Shown here piece by piece: positions 9,312-17,179 of a DNA stretch of 64,000 bases (its first letter is position 1; each line of letters begins with the position of its first letter). A program made the position numbers and the translations under genes. Location of the stretch: contig NZ_JAIGNM010000001.1 in the NCBI RefSeq assembly GCF_019711495.1, positions 682,001 to 746,000 on the forward strand, in the 5' to 3' direction. The stretch comes from Qipengyuania xiamenensis. GTDB taxonomy: Bacteria; Pseudomonadota; Alphaproteobacteria; Sphingomonadales; Sphingomonadaceae. The notes below the pieces were generated by a model. It was not told the DNA's origin. It saw nothing but the letters and a program-made list of their open reading frames with translations, and ran no database searches.

Positions 9312-10522
9312 ATTACGGACAAACCGTCCACGGCGAAGAGGAAATCGCAGCCGTCGTCGAAGTGCTGCGCACCTCAACGCAGATGGGCCCCAAAGTGCGC
9401 GAAATGCAGGAGCGCGTCTCCAAGCTTTTCGCCAAGCAGCATGGCATCATGGTCAATTCCGGCTCCTCCGCCAATTACCTGGCGATGGAGCTGCTCGATT
9501 TGGAAGAGGGGAGCGAGGTCATCACGCCAGCTCTTACCTTTGCCACCACGGTGGCGCCGATCGTGCGGGGCAGGCTGGTCCCCGCCTTCGTCGACGCCGC
9601 CGTGGGAACCTACAACATCGACGTCGACAAGATCGAGGAGATGATCGGCCCGAAAACGAAGGCGATGATGATCCCCTCGCTCATCGGCAACCTTCCCGAC
9701 TGGGATCGCATCCGCGAGCTGGCGGATGCCCACAACCTGAAGGTCATCGAGGACAGCGCCGACACGCTGGGTGCTACCTTGCGCGGCACGAGCACAGGCA
9801 CGCGCTCTGATATCAGCACCACCAGCTTCTACGGCTCGCATGTCATCAATGCTGCCGGTAACGGGGGGATGCTCTGCGTCACCGACGAGGAACTCGCACG
9901 CAAGGCGCTGCTGCTGCGTTCCTGGGGGCGGACTTCGTCGCTCTATCAGGACAGCGAGAGTATCGAGAAGCGCTTCAACGTCGACGTAGACGGGATCAGC
10001 TATGACGCGAAATTCCTGTTCGACGAGCTCGGCTACAACGTGGAGCCATCCGAAATGGGCGCTGCCTTCGGACTCGTCCAGCTGGGCAAGCTGGAAGGCA
10101 ATATCGCTGCCCGCGAATACAATTTCGACCGCCAGATGGACTTCTTCCGCCAGTACGAGGAATGGTTCGTCCTGCCGCGCCAGATGCCGGAATCGCGTAC
10201 TGGCTGGCTCTCCTTCCCGCTTACCATCCGCCCCGAGGCCCCCTTCGAGCGTCGCGAACTCCAGATCTGGTTTGAGGAACGGGACGTGCAAACACGCCCG
10301 GTCTTCACCGGCAATATCCTGCGCCAGCCGGCCATGCAGAACGTGGAATCACGCACGTCTGCCGATGGCTATGCAGTGTCCGATGCCGTGATGCGCGGAG
10401 GCATCCTGCTCGCCTGCCACCACGGGCTGAACGATGCGCAGATCGACTACATGCACGAGACATTCGAAGCATTCGCCAAGTCTCGTCTTTTTTCACCTGT
10501 CAGCGAGGCCGCCCATGCTTGA
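9302..10522 (+). CDS. DegT/DnrJ/EryC1-family PLP enzyme, RfbH/ColD-like sugar dehydratase with His in place of Lys
   Basis: A 406-residue fold-type I PLP enzyme. The PLP-ring Asp is D151 (VIEDSAD), and the stretch SSAN near 55-58 fits the phosphate site. In aminotransferases of this family the Schiff-base lysine follows an SFYxx-type motif; here that motif reads TSFYGSHVIN, with His180 (codon 9839-9841) at the lysine position. His is characteristic of C3-dehydratases such as RfbH (E1) and ColD. Unlike RfbH, I find only two cysteines (C192 and one near 381), so the four-Cys [2Fe-2S] site of E1 is absent. It probably removes the 3-hydroxyl of CDP-4-keto-6-deoxyglucose or acts on a related substrate. 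It overlaps its neighbours on both sides. Confidence 0.88.
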   Translation: MRVNYGQTVHGEEEIAAVVEVLRTSTQMGPKVREMQERVSKLFAKQHGIMVNSGSSANYLAMELLDLEEGSEVITPALTFATTVAPIVRGRLVPAFVDAAVGTYNIDVDKIEEMIGPKTKAMMIPSLIGNLPDWDRIRELADAHNLKVIEDSADTLGATLRGTSTGTRSDISTTSFYGSHVINAAGNGGMLCVTDEELARKALLLRSWGRTSSLYQDSESIEKRFNVDVDGISYDAKFLFDELGYNVEPSEMGAAFGLVQLGKLEGNIAAREYNFDRQMDFFRQYEEWFVLPRQMPESRTGWLSFPLTIRPEAPFERRELQIWFEERDVQTRPVFTGNILRQPAMQNVESRTSADGYAVSDAVMRGGILLACHHGLNDAQIDYMHETFEAFAKSRLFSPVSEAAHA

Positions 10523-11774
10523 TCCCCAGTCCACAGACCGCCTTGCCAAATCCACCATGGACACCTGCCGCGCTTGCGGGGCCAAGGACCCCTACCTGTT
10601 CCTGAGCTATGGCGAGCACTCGCCGGGCCAGATGCTTATCCGTCCCGAGGATATGGACAAGGCGCAGCCGGCCTTCCCGCTCAACGCCCATGCCTGTCTG
10701 GAATGCGGTCTCATCGCCGTGGCCGACCAGATCCCCGACGGTTTCTTCTCGCACTATCTCTATGTGCCTTCGGGTGCGGCAACGATGCATTCGCATTTCG
10801 ACAGCTTTGCCGACGTGATCGCCGAGCGTGCCGACGGCGGACTGGTCGTCGATATCGGCAGCAACGATGGCCTGCTGCTGGCTGCCTGCAATGCGCGCGG
10901 CTGCAAGACCTTGGGTTTCGACCCGGCAGAAAACATCGCCGAAATCGCCGCCGAGCGCGGTGTCGAAACGCATATCGCCTATTTCCACCCGCAATCCGCA
11001 ACCGAGGTTCGCGACGCGCGCGGCAAGGCGAAGGTCATCACGACCACCAACACCTTCAACCACATCGGCGATCTCGACAATTTCATGGAAGCTGTCTGCA
11101 TCCTGCTTGAGGACGACGGAACCTTCATCATCGAGGTCCCCTGGGCCAAGGAGATGCTCGAGAAGGCCGAGTTCGACAACATGTACCACGAGCATGTGTC
11201 CGAATTCAGCGTGCTCTCGATGGTGAAGCTCGCCGAGAAGTTCGATCTCGAGGTGAGCGATGTCACCTATCTCGACGGGATCCACGGCGGCTCTTTCCGC
11301 ACCTTCATGACCCGCAAGAGCGCGGGCTTCCCGATCGGACCGAACGTCGCCGCCATGCTCGCGGACGAAAAGGCTGTCGGCATGCTCGACCAGGCGACTT
11401 ACGACAGGCGTACCCAGCAATTCGACGAGATCGGACGCGAATTGCGCGAAATGATCGATGCGCTGAAGGCCGAAGGCAAGACCATCGCAGGCTACGGCGC
11501 ATCGGCCCGGGGCAGCACCACCATCACCTATTACGGTATCGGCGCTGACGATCTTGCTTTCCTGGCAGACAAGAACCCGCTCAAGCACGGGCTTTATTCC
11601 CCGAACACACGCATCCCGATCAAGCCGGTCGAAGCGATCGAGGAAGAGAAGCCCGACGTGCTGTTCATGCTCGCGTGGAATTTCTTCGATGAAATCTATG
11701 CCCAGCAGGAGGCATTCCGCGAGCGCGGCGGCCAGTTCATCGTTCCCTATCCGAAACCCCGCCTGGTTTCCTGA
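10515..11774 (+). CDS. Sugar C-methyltransferase, TylC3/NovU-like, with zinc finger
   Basis: A 419-residue SAM-dependent methyltransferase of the three-domain type that methylates a ring carbon next to the keto group of NDP-4-ketosugars. The N-terminal zinc domain has cysteines 18, 21, 61 and 64 (CRAC and CLEC). The SAM loop is VVDIGSNDG, followed by the NTFNHIGDLDNF region. The catalytic-type stretch YHEHVSEFS matches the family, and the C-terminal domain has GYGASARGST. I start at ATG 10515, which has GAGG six bases before it; a longer frame upstream lies inside the PLP enzyme gene. It predicts a branched-chain deoxysugar in the surface polymer. Confidence 0.92.
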   Translation: MLDPQSTDRLAKSTMDTCRACGAKDPYLFLSYGEHSPGQMLIRPEDMDKAQPAFPLNAHACLECGLIAVADQIPDGFFSHYLYVPSGAATMHSHFDSFADVIAERADGGLVVDIGSNDGLLLAACNARGCKTLGFDPAENIAEIAAERGVETHIAYFHPQSATEVRDARGKAKVITTTNTFNHIGDLDNFMEAVCILLEDDGTFIIEVPWAKEMLEKAEFDNMYHEHVSEFSVLSMVKLAEKFDLEVSDVTYLDGIHGGSFRTFMTRKSAGFPIGPNVAAMLADEKAVGMLDQATYDRRTQQFDEIGRELREMIDALKAEGKTIAGYGASARGSTTITYYGIGADDLAFLADKNPLKHGLYSPNTRIPIKPVEAIEEEKPDVLFMLAWNFFDEIYAQQEAFRERGGQFIVPYPKPRLVS

Positions 11775-11794
11775 CCACAAGGGAGACGAGCGCC

Positions 11795-12763
11795 ATGGAC
11801 GGGAAGAACTGCCTTGTGACAGGCGCCGCGGGCTTCATCGGCTCGCACCTTTGCCGTCGGCTGCTAGATGAAGGAGCGCGGGTGCATGCATTGGTCCGGC
11901 CGGGAACAGGGCTGGAGCGGATTGCGGGCATTGCAGACAGGCTGGTCATCCACCGGGCCGACCTCGCGGATCGTGACGCTCTAGCTGCATGCCTCGCACA
12001 GGCCGAGCCGCACGTCGTCTACCACCTCGCCACCCCGACCCGGTTTGCCAGCGATGACCCCGTCGCCAATGCAGCTGCATCGGTGGAAAGGATCGTCCAG
12101 CCGCTCATCACGCTCGTCGAGGCACTTGCCGACCTGCCACGTCCGCCGGAAAACTTCGTACGGACGGGGACGATCGCGGAATACGGCAACGTGGCCCTCC
12201 CTTACCGCGAAGAGCAGCGAGAAGCACCGGTTACGCCATACGGCACGGCCATGCTTGCGGGCACACATTTCCTCGCGCTCCTGCAGGATGACCTCCCCTT
12301 CCCGAGCGTGACCGCACGCCTCGCCCTGACATATGGCGAGGGGCAGTCTTCCGACTTTTTCGTGCCTGCCCTTTTCGAGGCCTGCCAGACTGGCCGTTCG
12401 GTCAGGCTTCAGCGCCCCGATGACCGGCGCGACCTGATCCATATCGACGATGTCATCGATGCCCTGCTGATCATGGGACAATCGCCGCTTCCCGGTGCCC
12501 GCCACGTCAATGTCAGCACGGGTCAGGCACCGACGATGCGGCAGGTTGCCTCGCGCATTCTCGAGGTCATGGGACGCAATGACGATCTAATCGAAGTTGC
12601 CGACACCTCATCTTCGCAAAAGCCAAGCGTCCTGCTCTCCGATGCAGCACTCGCCGGCCAGATCTACGGTTGGAGGTCGAAGATCGGTATCGAACAGGGT
12701 CTGGAACTTCTCGCCGACGCCTTTCTCCAGGAGCACAAGCCATTGAGGCAGCACCATGCCTGA
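11795..12763 (+). CDS. NAD(P)-dependent SDR sugar epimerase/reductase with altered catalytic motif
   Basis: A 322-residue extended short-chain dehydrogenase with the nucleotide motif TGAAGFIGSH (9-18) and the HLAT strand. The expected YxxxK motif reads YGTAM: Tyr149 is present, but Met153 (codon 12251-12253) stands where Lys is normal. Thr residues at 124 and 126 occupy the usual Ser/Thr site. In this operon it should be the final 4-ketoreductase or an epimerase making the finished CDP sugar. The missing Lys makes the activity uncertain. An AGGGAGA-like ribosome site precedes the ATG, 20 bases after the methyltransferase. It overlaps the following glycosyltransferase by 8 bases. Confidence 0.88.
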   Translation: MDGKNCLVTGAAGFIGSHLCRRLLDEGARVHALVRPGTGLERIAGIADRLVIHRADLADRDALAACLAQAEPHVVYHLATPTRFASDDPVANAAASVERIVQPLITLVEALADLPRPPENFVRTGTIAEYGNVALPYREEQREAPVTPYGTAMLAGTHFLALLQDDLPFPSVTARLALTYGEGQSSDFFVPALFEACQTGRSVRLQRPDDRRDLIHIDDVIDALLIMGQSPLPGARHVNVSTGQAPTMRQVASRILEVMGRNDDLIEVADTSSSQKPSVLLSDAALAGQIYGWRSKIGIEQGLELLADAFLQEHKPLRQHHA

Positions 12764-13748
12764 AACCGCGCGCACCCTCGTCTCCGTACTCGTCCCTGCC
12801 TTCAATGAAGAGGACAATGTCGAACGTGCCTACAAGGCCATCGTCAACACATTCGAGCGCCTGCCCGATTACGATTACGAGATCATCTTCACCGACAATC
12901 ACTCGACGGATCGTACCTTCTCGATCCTCGAGGGGCTGGCGCGGCATGACTCTCGGCTGAAGGTCATCCGTTTCTCGCGCAATTTCGGGTACCAGCGCTC
13001 GCTCCTGTGCGGTTACAAGGCCGCGACCGGCGCGTGCTCGATACAGCTCGATTGCGACCTGCAGGACCCGCCTTCCCTCATTCCGGAAATGCTGAAGCTG
13101 TGGCGGATGGATCACCAGGTCGTCTACGGTATCCGCCGCTCGCTTCCCGACGGCTTCGTCGTCCGCCAGCTTCGCCGCGGCTTCTACCGCCTGATCTCCA
13201 AGATCAGCGACGACGATCTGCCGATCAACGTAGGCGAATACCGACTGTGCGACCGCCGCATCCTCGACGAACTGCGCAAGGTCGAGGACACGACCCCGTA
13301 TTTGCGCGGGCTGATCAGCTCGATGGGCTTCTCGCAAATCGGCATCGAATACGACCGGGCCGACCGGGTGGCCGGGGAAAGCAAGTTTCCGTTCAAATCG
13401 ATGGTCTCGCTTGCGGTCGACGGGCTGCTCAACCATTCGCTGCTACCGCTCCGTCTTGCGTCCTATGCCGGGATCATCGTCGGCCTGATCAGCATGATCG
13501 TGTCCTTCGTCTACATACTCGGGAGGGTCTTCTTCGGGCAGGCATGGCCGGCCGGTTTTGCAACCACCACCATCCTCCTGCTGATGTCGATCTCGATCAA
13601 CGCGATCTTCATGGGGATATTGGGCGAATATATCGGCCGGCTGTTTATCCAGTCGCGCACGGATGCCGACCCGATCATCGAGACACGGCTCAATTTTCGC
13701 GAGCCGCCGCATCCCCCTCACCTGCGCGAAATACGAAACGGCGGCTGA
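12756..13748 (+). CDS. GtrB/DPM-like family 2 glycosyltransferase
   Basis: A 330-residue GT2 enzyme that would transfer a sugar from a nucleotide donor to polyprenyl phosphate. The GT-A domain has VLVPAFNEEDN, the DNHSTD strand and the D-x-D-like region LDCDLQDPP. Two C-terminal membrane helices lie at about residues 238-260 and 270-295, as in GtrB and ArnC. It closes the deoxysugar operon, so its donor may be the branched CDP sugar made upstream (inference). Its last 59 bases overlap the 3' end of a GtrA-like gene on the other strand. Confidence 0.93.
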   Translation: MPETARTLVSVLVPAFNEEDNVERAYKAIVNTFERLPDYDYEIIFTDNHSTDRTFSILEGLARHDSRLKVIRFSRNFGYQRSLLCGYKAATGACSIQLDCDLQDPPSLIPEMLKLWRMDHQVVYGIRRSLPDGFVVRQLRRGFYRLISKISDDDLPINVGEYRLCDRRILDELRKVEDTTPYLRGLISSMGFSQIGIEYDRADRVAGESKFPFKSMVSLAVDGLLNHSLLPLRLASYAGIIVGLISMIVSFVYILGRVFFGQAWPAGFATTTILLLMSISINAIFMGILGEYIGRLFIQSRTDADPIIETRLNFREPPHPPHLREIRNGG

Positions 13749-14127
13749 GCAGGTAGAAGACCGCAGCGTAGCAGCACACGGCAGCAAGCTGCACGAACGG
13801 GCTTTCGATGAAACCGGCCATGCGACCCGCCGTCACGACCGCAAGGTTTGCTCCATAGGAAAGCGCGACTGCGACCACATAGCGCCCGATCTCGCCCGTC
13901 GAGATGCGACGCTGCACACGAAAGGTCAGCCTGCGGTGGAGTAACCATGAAACCGGCGTGCCCAACGCAAAGCCGATCGCGTTCGCAAGGTAATCGCCAG
14001 CACCCAGGAACAGGCCCGCAAGGATGAAGCCATAGCCGACCAGCGTGTTGAGCGCGCCTACGGCTAGGAACCGCGCAATCTCCGCAAGATCGTGCGGTAC
14101 GGCGCGGTCAGGTGGGCCGTCGTCCAC
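13690..14127 (-). CDS. GtrA-like polyprenyl-phosphate-sugar flippase
   Basis: A 145-residue protein with four membrane helices and the GtrA pattern: FLAVGALNTLVGYG near the start, a central ALGTPVSWLLHRRLTF, and a C-terminal LSRRFVF. GtrA proteins are thought to flip polyprenyl-phosphate-linked sugars across the inner membrane, normally made by a partner GtrB. The candidate partner is the convergent gene ending at 13748, whose end overlaps this one by 59 bases. The start is a GTG at 14127, 3 bases after the UDP-glucose dehydrogenase stop, so it is co-transcribed with that gene. Confidence 0.88.
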   Translation of the reverse strand: MDDGPPDRAVPHDLAEIARFLAVGALNTLVGYGFILAGLFLGAGDYLANAIGFALGTPVSWLLHRRLTFRVQRRISTGEIGRYVVAVALSYGANLAVVTAGRMAGFIESPFVQLAAVCCYAAVFYLLSRRFVFRAGEGDAAAREN

Positions 14128-14130
14128 CCC

Positions 14131-15432
14131 CTAGCGCCCCACGGCAACATATTTCATGCCGAGCCGCTCCACTTCCGGACGGTGGTAGATATTGCGCAGG
14201 TCGACCAGCACGAGATCACGCAGCTGATCGCGGATGCGCGAAAGGTCGAGCGCGCGGAATTCGTCCCATTCGGTCACGATCACCACTGCATCCGCGTTAT
14301 CGGCGGCCTCATAAGGCGAACGGCAATACTCCACATCGGTGAGAAGCTGCTTCGCCTGCTCTGTCCCTTGGGGATCGTAGGCGGAAACGCTAGCGCCTGC
14401 ATCTTGCAGGGCCTGGATGATGGCGATTGCAGGACTGTCGCGCGTATCGTCGGTTTCAGGTTTGAAGGTCAGGCCGAGGATCGCGACCCTCTTGCCGCGC
14501 GCCTCATCGCCGATCGCATGGACGATGCGCCTTCCCATTGCGCGCTTGCGCTTGTCGTTGGAGGAAACGACCGATTCCACGATCAACTGGGGGACTTCGT
14601 AATCCTGCGCCGTCTTGAGCAAGGCGAGCGTGTCCTTGGGGAAGCAGCTTCCGCCGTAACCGGGCCCGGCATTGAGGAATTTCGGCCCGATGCGCTTGTC
14701 CAGCCCGATGGCATGGGCAACATTCTGGACGTCCGCACCGGTCTTCTCGCAGAGATCCGCGATCTCGTTGATGAAGGCGATCTTCGTGGCGAGGAAGGCG
14801 TTGCTGGCATATTTCGCCAGCTCCGCAGAGGCGCGGTTCATCTCCACGACCGGCGACTTGTTGAGGAACAGGGGCCTGTAGACCTCCCGCATGACCTCCA
14901 GTGCGCGCGGATCGTCGCTCCCGATCACGATCCTGTCGGGCCGCTTGAAATCCTCTATAGCCGCGCCTTCGCGCAAGAATTCTGGATTGGATACGACGGC
15001 AAAATCGGCATCCGGATTGGCATCACGGATGATCTCTTCCACCCGCTCTCCCGTGCCTACGGGCACTGTCGATTTCGTGACGACAACAGTGAAGCCGTCG
15101 ATAGCCTTGCCGATCTCGCGCGCGGCCGCCTCGACATAGGTCAGGTCGGCGTGACCGTCCCCTCGCCTCGAAGGCGTTCCGACAGCGATGAAGACCACGT
15201 CGCTATTGGCTACAATGGAAGCGAGATCGGTGGTAAAGGAGAGCCTGCCGGCCGCGACGTTGCGTTCGATCAGGGCATCGAGCCCCGGCTCGAATATGGG
15301 CACCTTGCCTGCGCGCAAGGCCGCGGTCTTTGCTTCGTCATTGTCGACGCAAACCACATCGTGCCCGAAATCGGCAAAGCAAGCGCCGGATACCAATCCG
15401 ACATAGCCCGAACCCACAACTCCGATCCGCAT
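14131..15432 (-). CDS. ugd: UDP-glucose 6-dehydrogenase
   Basis: A 433-residue enzyme oxidising UDP-glucose to UDP-glucuronate with two NAD. The N-terminal Rossmann motif is GSGYVGLVSG, the catalytic cysteine is in GPGYGGSCFPKD, and the conserved Lys/Asn segment is AKYASNAFLATKIAF. The length is normal. The product supplies glucuronate for exopolysaccharide or for the glycosphingolipids of sphingomonads. It leads a two-gene unit with the GtrA-like gene. The 195 bases upstream contain the terminator of the preceding regulator gene. Confidence 0.96.
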   Translation of the reverse strand: MRIGVVGSGYVGLVSGACFADFGHDVVCVDNDEAKTAALRAGKVPIFEPGLDALIERNVAAGRLSFTTDLASIVANSDVVFIAVGTPSRRGDGHADLTYVEAAAREIGKAIDGFTVVVTKSTVPVGTGERVEEIIRDANPDADFAVVSNPEFLREGAAIEDFKRPDRIVIGSDDPRALEVMREVYRPLFLNKSPVVEMNRASAELAKYASNAFLATKIAFINEIADLCEKTGADVQNVAHAIGLDKRIGPKFLNAGPGYGGSCFPKDTLALLKTAQDYEVPQLIVESVVSSNDKRKRAMGRRIVHAIGDEARGKRVAILGLTFKPETDDTRDSPAIAIIQALQDAGASVSAYDPQGTEQAKQLLTDVEYCRSPYEAADNADAVVIVTEWDEFRALDLSRIRDQLRDLVLVDLRNIYHRPEVERLGMKYVAVGR

Positions 15433-15556
15433 TTCCTACTGCCTCTCAAGTCCTTCGTCATGCAGATCATGCGAAAGCCCGGCGGCTCCTGCAATTGTCC
15501 TTAAGGCTAGGAAATATAGGGCAAATGGGCGTCCAAGTGCGGAGCTTGGACCAATG

Positions 15557-15604
15557 AAAAGAGGGCGCGGAAAACGGAACCAAATCCGTCTACCGCGCCC
15601 TTTT
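15557..15604 (-). terminator. Rho-independent terminator after the LuxR-type regulator
   Basis: An 8-base GC-rich stem pairs 15563-15570 (GGGCGCGG) with 15593-15600 (CCGCGCCC). The intervening bases hold a smaller ACGGA/TCCGT stem. On the minus strand the hairpin is followed by CTCTTTT, and on the plus strand by TTTT, so it could act both ways. It lies 24 bases after the regulator stop and before ugd. Confidence 0.75.
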
Positions 15605-15627
15605 GTGATCGTTGATCGGAGCGATGT

Positions 15628-16374
15628 TTAGGCGTGCTGACCGATCGCCAATTCAGGCGCCTCGTCCTGCTCCGCAGGAGCGGCTTCCGCAGCGACCGTG
15701 GCACATGCCGCGTTCGCATCGACACCGTTATTGACGGCCCAGATGGCTGCCTGGGTACGATTCTGGACCATCAGCTTGCGCAGGATTGCCTTCACGTGGA
15801 CCTTCACGGTTGCCTCGCTGATATCGAGACGATGCGCGATCACCTTGTTGGGATAGCCCATGATGAGGCACCGCAGCGTTTCGATTTCGCGCTCCGAGAG
15901 CAGCTTGACCAGATCTGCACCGCTCTTGCCGCTGGGTCCGGGCATGACGCTACGGTCCGCCAGATGATCGAGCAGTGCGCTCGGCAGGACCTTTTCGCCA
16001 AGGGTGACCAGTCGCAGAGACTCTACGAGCGATCGGCAGGCGATTTCCTTGACGATGTAGCCATCCACACCGGCGCGGAAGGAGTCGACCATCACCTCGT
16101 ATTCGAACTCGTCGGTCAACAGGACGAGCCGCGAATTGGCATAAGCCTTGCGCAGCGCGTGGACTTCAGTCTTCACGTCCTGAGCAGCGCTTACGTCGAT
16201 GACGATCAATTCGGATGTATCGACCGGCTCCATCTCGCCGGTCAGCATCGCTTCGCAGTTCTTGTAGGAGTGACCGACTACGAATTCTTCTTCATCAAGA
16301 ATTCGACGCAATCCTTCACGCATAATAGAATTGGCGCAGACGAGCGCAACATTTACTTCAGATTTGTCCAACAT
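15628..16374 (-). CDS. LuxR/NarL-type response regulator with degenerate receiver
   Basis: A 248-residue regulator with an N-terminal receiver-like domain (about 1-125) and a C-terminal LuxR-type helix-turn-helix (LLSEREIETLRCLIMGYPNKVIAHRLDISEATVKVHVKAI region, about 158-205). The phosphate-acceptor-type Asp60 is present, and so is the Lys of IVKE. The acidic pair that binds Mg at the end of strand 1 is replaced by Cys13-Ala14, so phosphorylation is doubtful. A further 40 residues rich in Ala and Glu follow the DNA-binding domain. It lies between the polysaccharide locus and a long AT-richer gap and is a candidate regulator of the locus. Confidence 0.9.
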   Translation of the reverse strand: MLDKSEVNVALVCANSIMREGLRRILDEEEFVVGHSYKNCEAMLTGEMEPVDTSELIVIDVSAAQDVKTEVHALRKAYANSRLVLLTDEFEYEVMVDSFRAGVDGYIVKEIACRSLVESLRLVTLGEKVLPSALLDHLADRSVMPGPSGKSGADLVKLLSEREIETLRCLIMGYPNKVIAHRLDISEATVKVHVKAILRKLMVQNRTQAAIWAVNNGVDANAACATVAAEAAPAEQDEAPELAIGQHA

Positions 16375-17024
16375 ATTCGAGTACTCCGACCAAGTAATTG
16401 GAAGTACGCGAACCCAGGGTTAGAATATTATTTTTTGTAAGAAATCGACATCGCGATGCGGTTGGAATCCCGTCCTAATACCCCAGCGATCTGCGATTTC
16501 GATACTTAAGATACGTGATTCCACGGGGACTACAAGCGCCAAAACCGCGGAAACCCGCGTTTCGCAGCAAGGGAAAGGCTCTCAGATCGTCGGTAAACCT
16601 TACACCTCCCTCGTAAGTTAACTGAAATGCAACGCAGATTCTGACGAACGGCATAGGCCGAAAGAGGTCAAACTTTTTTGCATTTGTTGGTCAAAAACGA
16701 CATTCTGGGCCCGAAATAACGTTATCATTTCCAGCATATTAGATCTTGCTCAAAAAAGATTCTGCCATTTTGAGCGAATCGGGCCGGGCCAACCGAATGG
16801 TCGCCAACCTCCCCTTTCGAGACGCATTCGAAGATCGCGGCTTCGAACCTCGTGAACCGGGAATTGCATCAAATGATAACAACCATTGCACGCATTACTT
16901 GGGCCGAGCCGAAAGGAACACGTCCACGCGCAGGTACAAGCTCGAAATATGCGAGGCGGGGCAGTCTGACGCGACCACATGCGGCCCCGCAAGAAGAAGG
17001 CGTGATATTCCGAACTATCTGGAA
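16375..17024. other. AT-richer non-coding stretch between the regulator gene and tRNA-Met
   Basis: About 650 bases without a convincing gene, noticeably richer in A and T than the flanks, with runs such as ATTATTTTTTG and CTCAAAAAAG. A plus-strand open frame (16746-17030) has no ribosome site, runs into the tRNA, and has an unprotein-like composition. The regulator promoter should lie near its left end. I could not identify a known RNA, repeat or attachment site here. Confidence 0.6.
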
Positions 17025-17101
17025 TGGTAGCGGAGGAGGGACTCGAACCCCCGACACGCGGATTATGATTCCGCTGCTCTAACCACCTGAGCTACTCCGC
17101 C
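17025..17101 (-). tRNA. tRNA-Met (CAT anticodon)
   Basis: Read on the minus strand it folds as a 77-base cloverleaf with encoded CCA. The acceptor stem is GGCGGAG/CTCCGCT (first pair G-U), the anticodon stem is GCGGA/TCCGC with loop ATCATAA giving anticodon CAT, and the T loop is TTCGAGT. CAT could also mark a lysidine-modified tRNA-Ile, but the overall sequence is like alphaproteobacterial elongator tRNA-Met. It lacks the initiator-type mismatch of tRNA-fMet. Confidence 0.9.
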
Positions 17102-17179
17102 CCGAAAGGCCGTGCGGCGGGCCTACAAGCCCGCTCGGCAGGCGGCGCATTTAGGGCGCGGTTGCGGTGCGGTCAACAC

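Noticed and set aside
14092..15504. A 470-codon plus-strand open frame opposite ugd
   Set aside because: The minus strand gives an intact UDP-glucose dehydrogenase with its catalytic Cys; the plus-strand translation has no domain and no ribosome site.
16840..16870. Short T-loop-like CTTCGAACCTCG stretch near tRNA-Met, considered as a broken tRNA or attachment site
   Set aside because: The match to the tRNA 3' end covers only a few bases and no acceptor stem can be built.
16746..17030. Plus-strand 94-codon frame in the AT-richer gap
   Set aside because: No ribosome site, unprotein-like composition, and it runs into the tRNA-Met gene.
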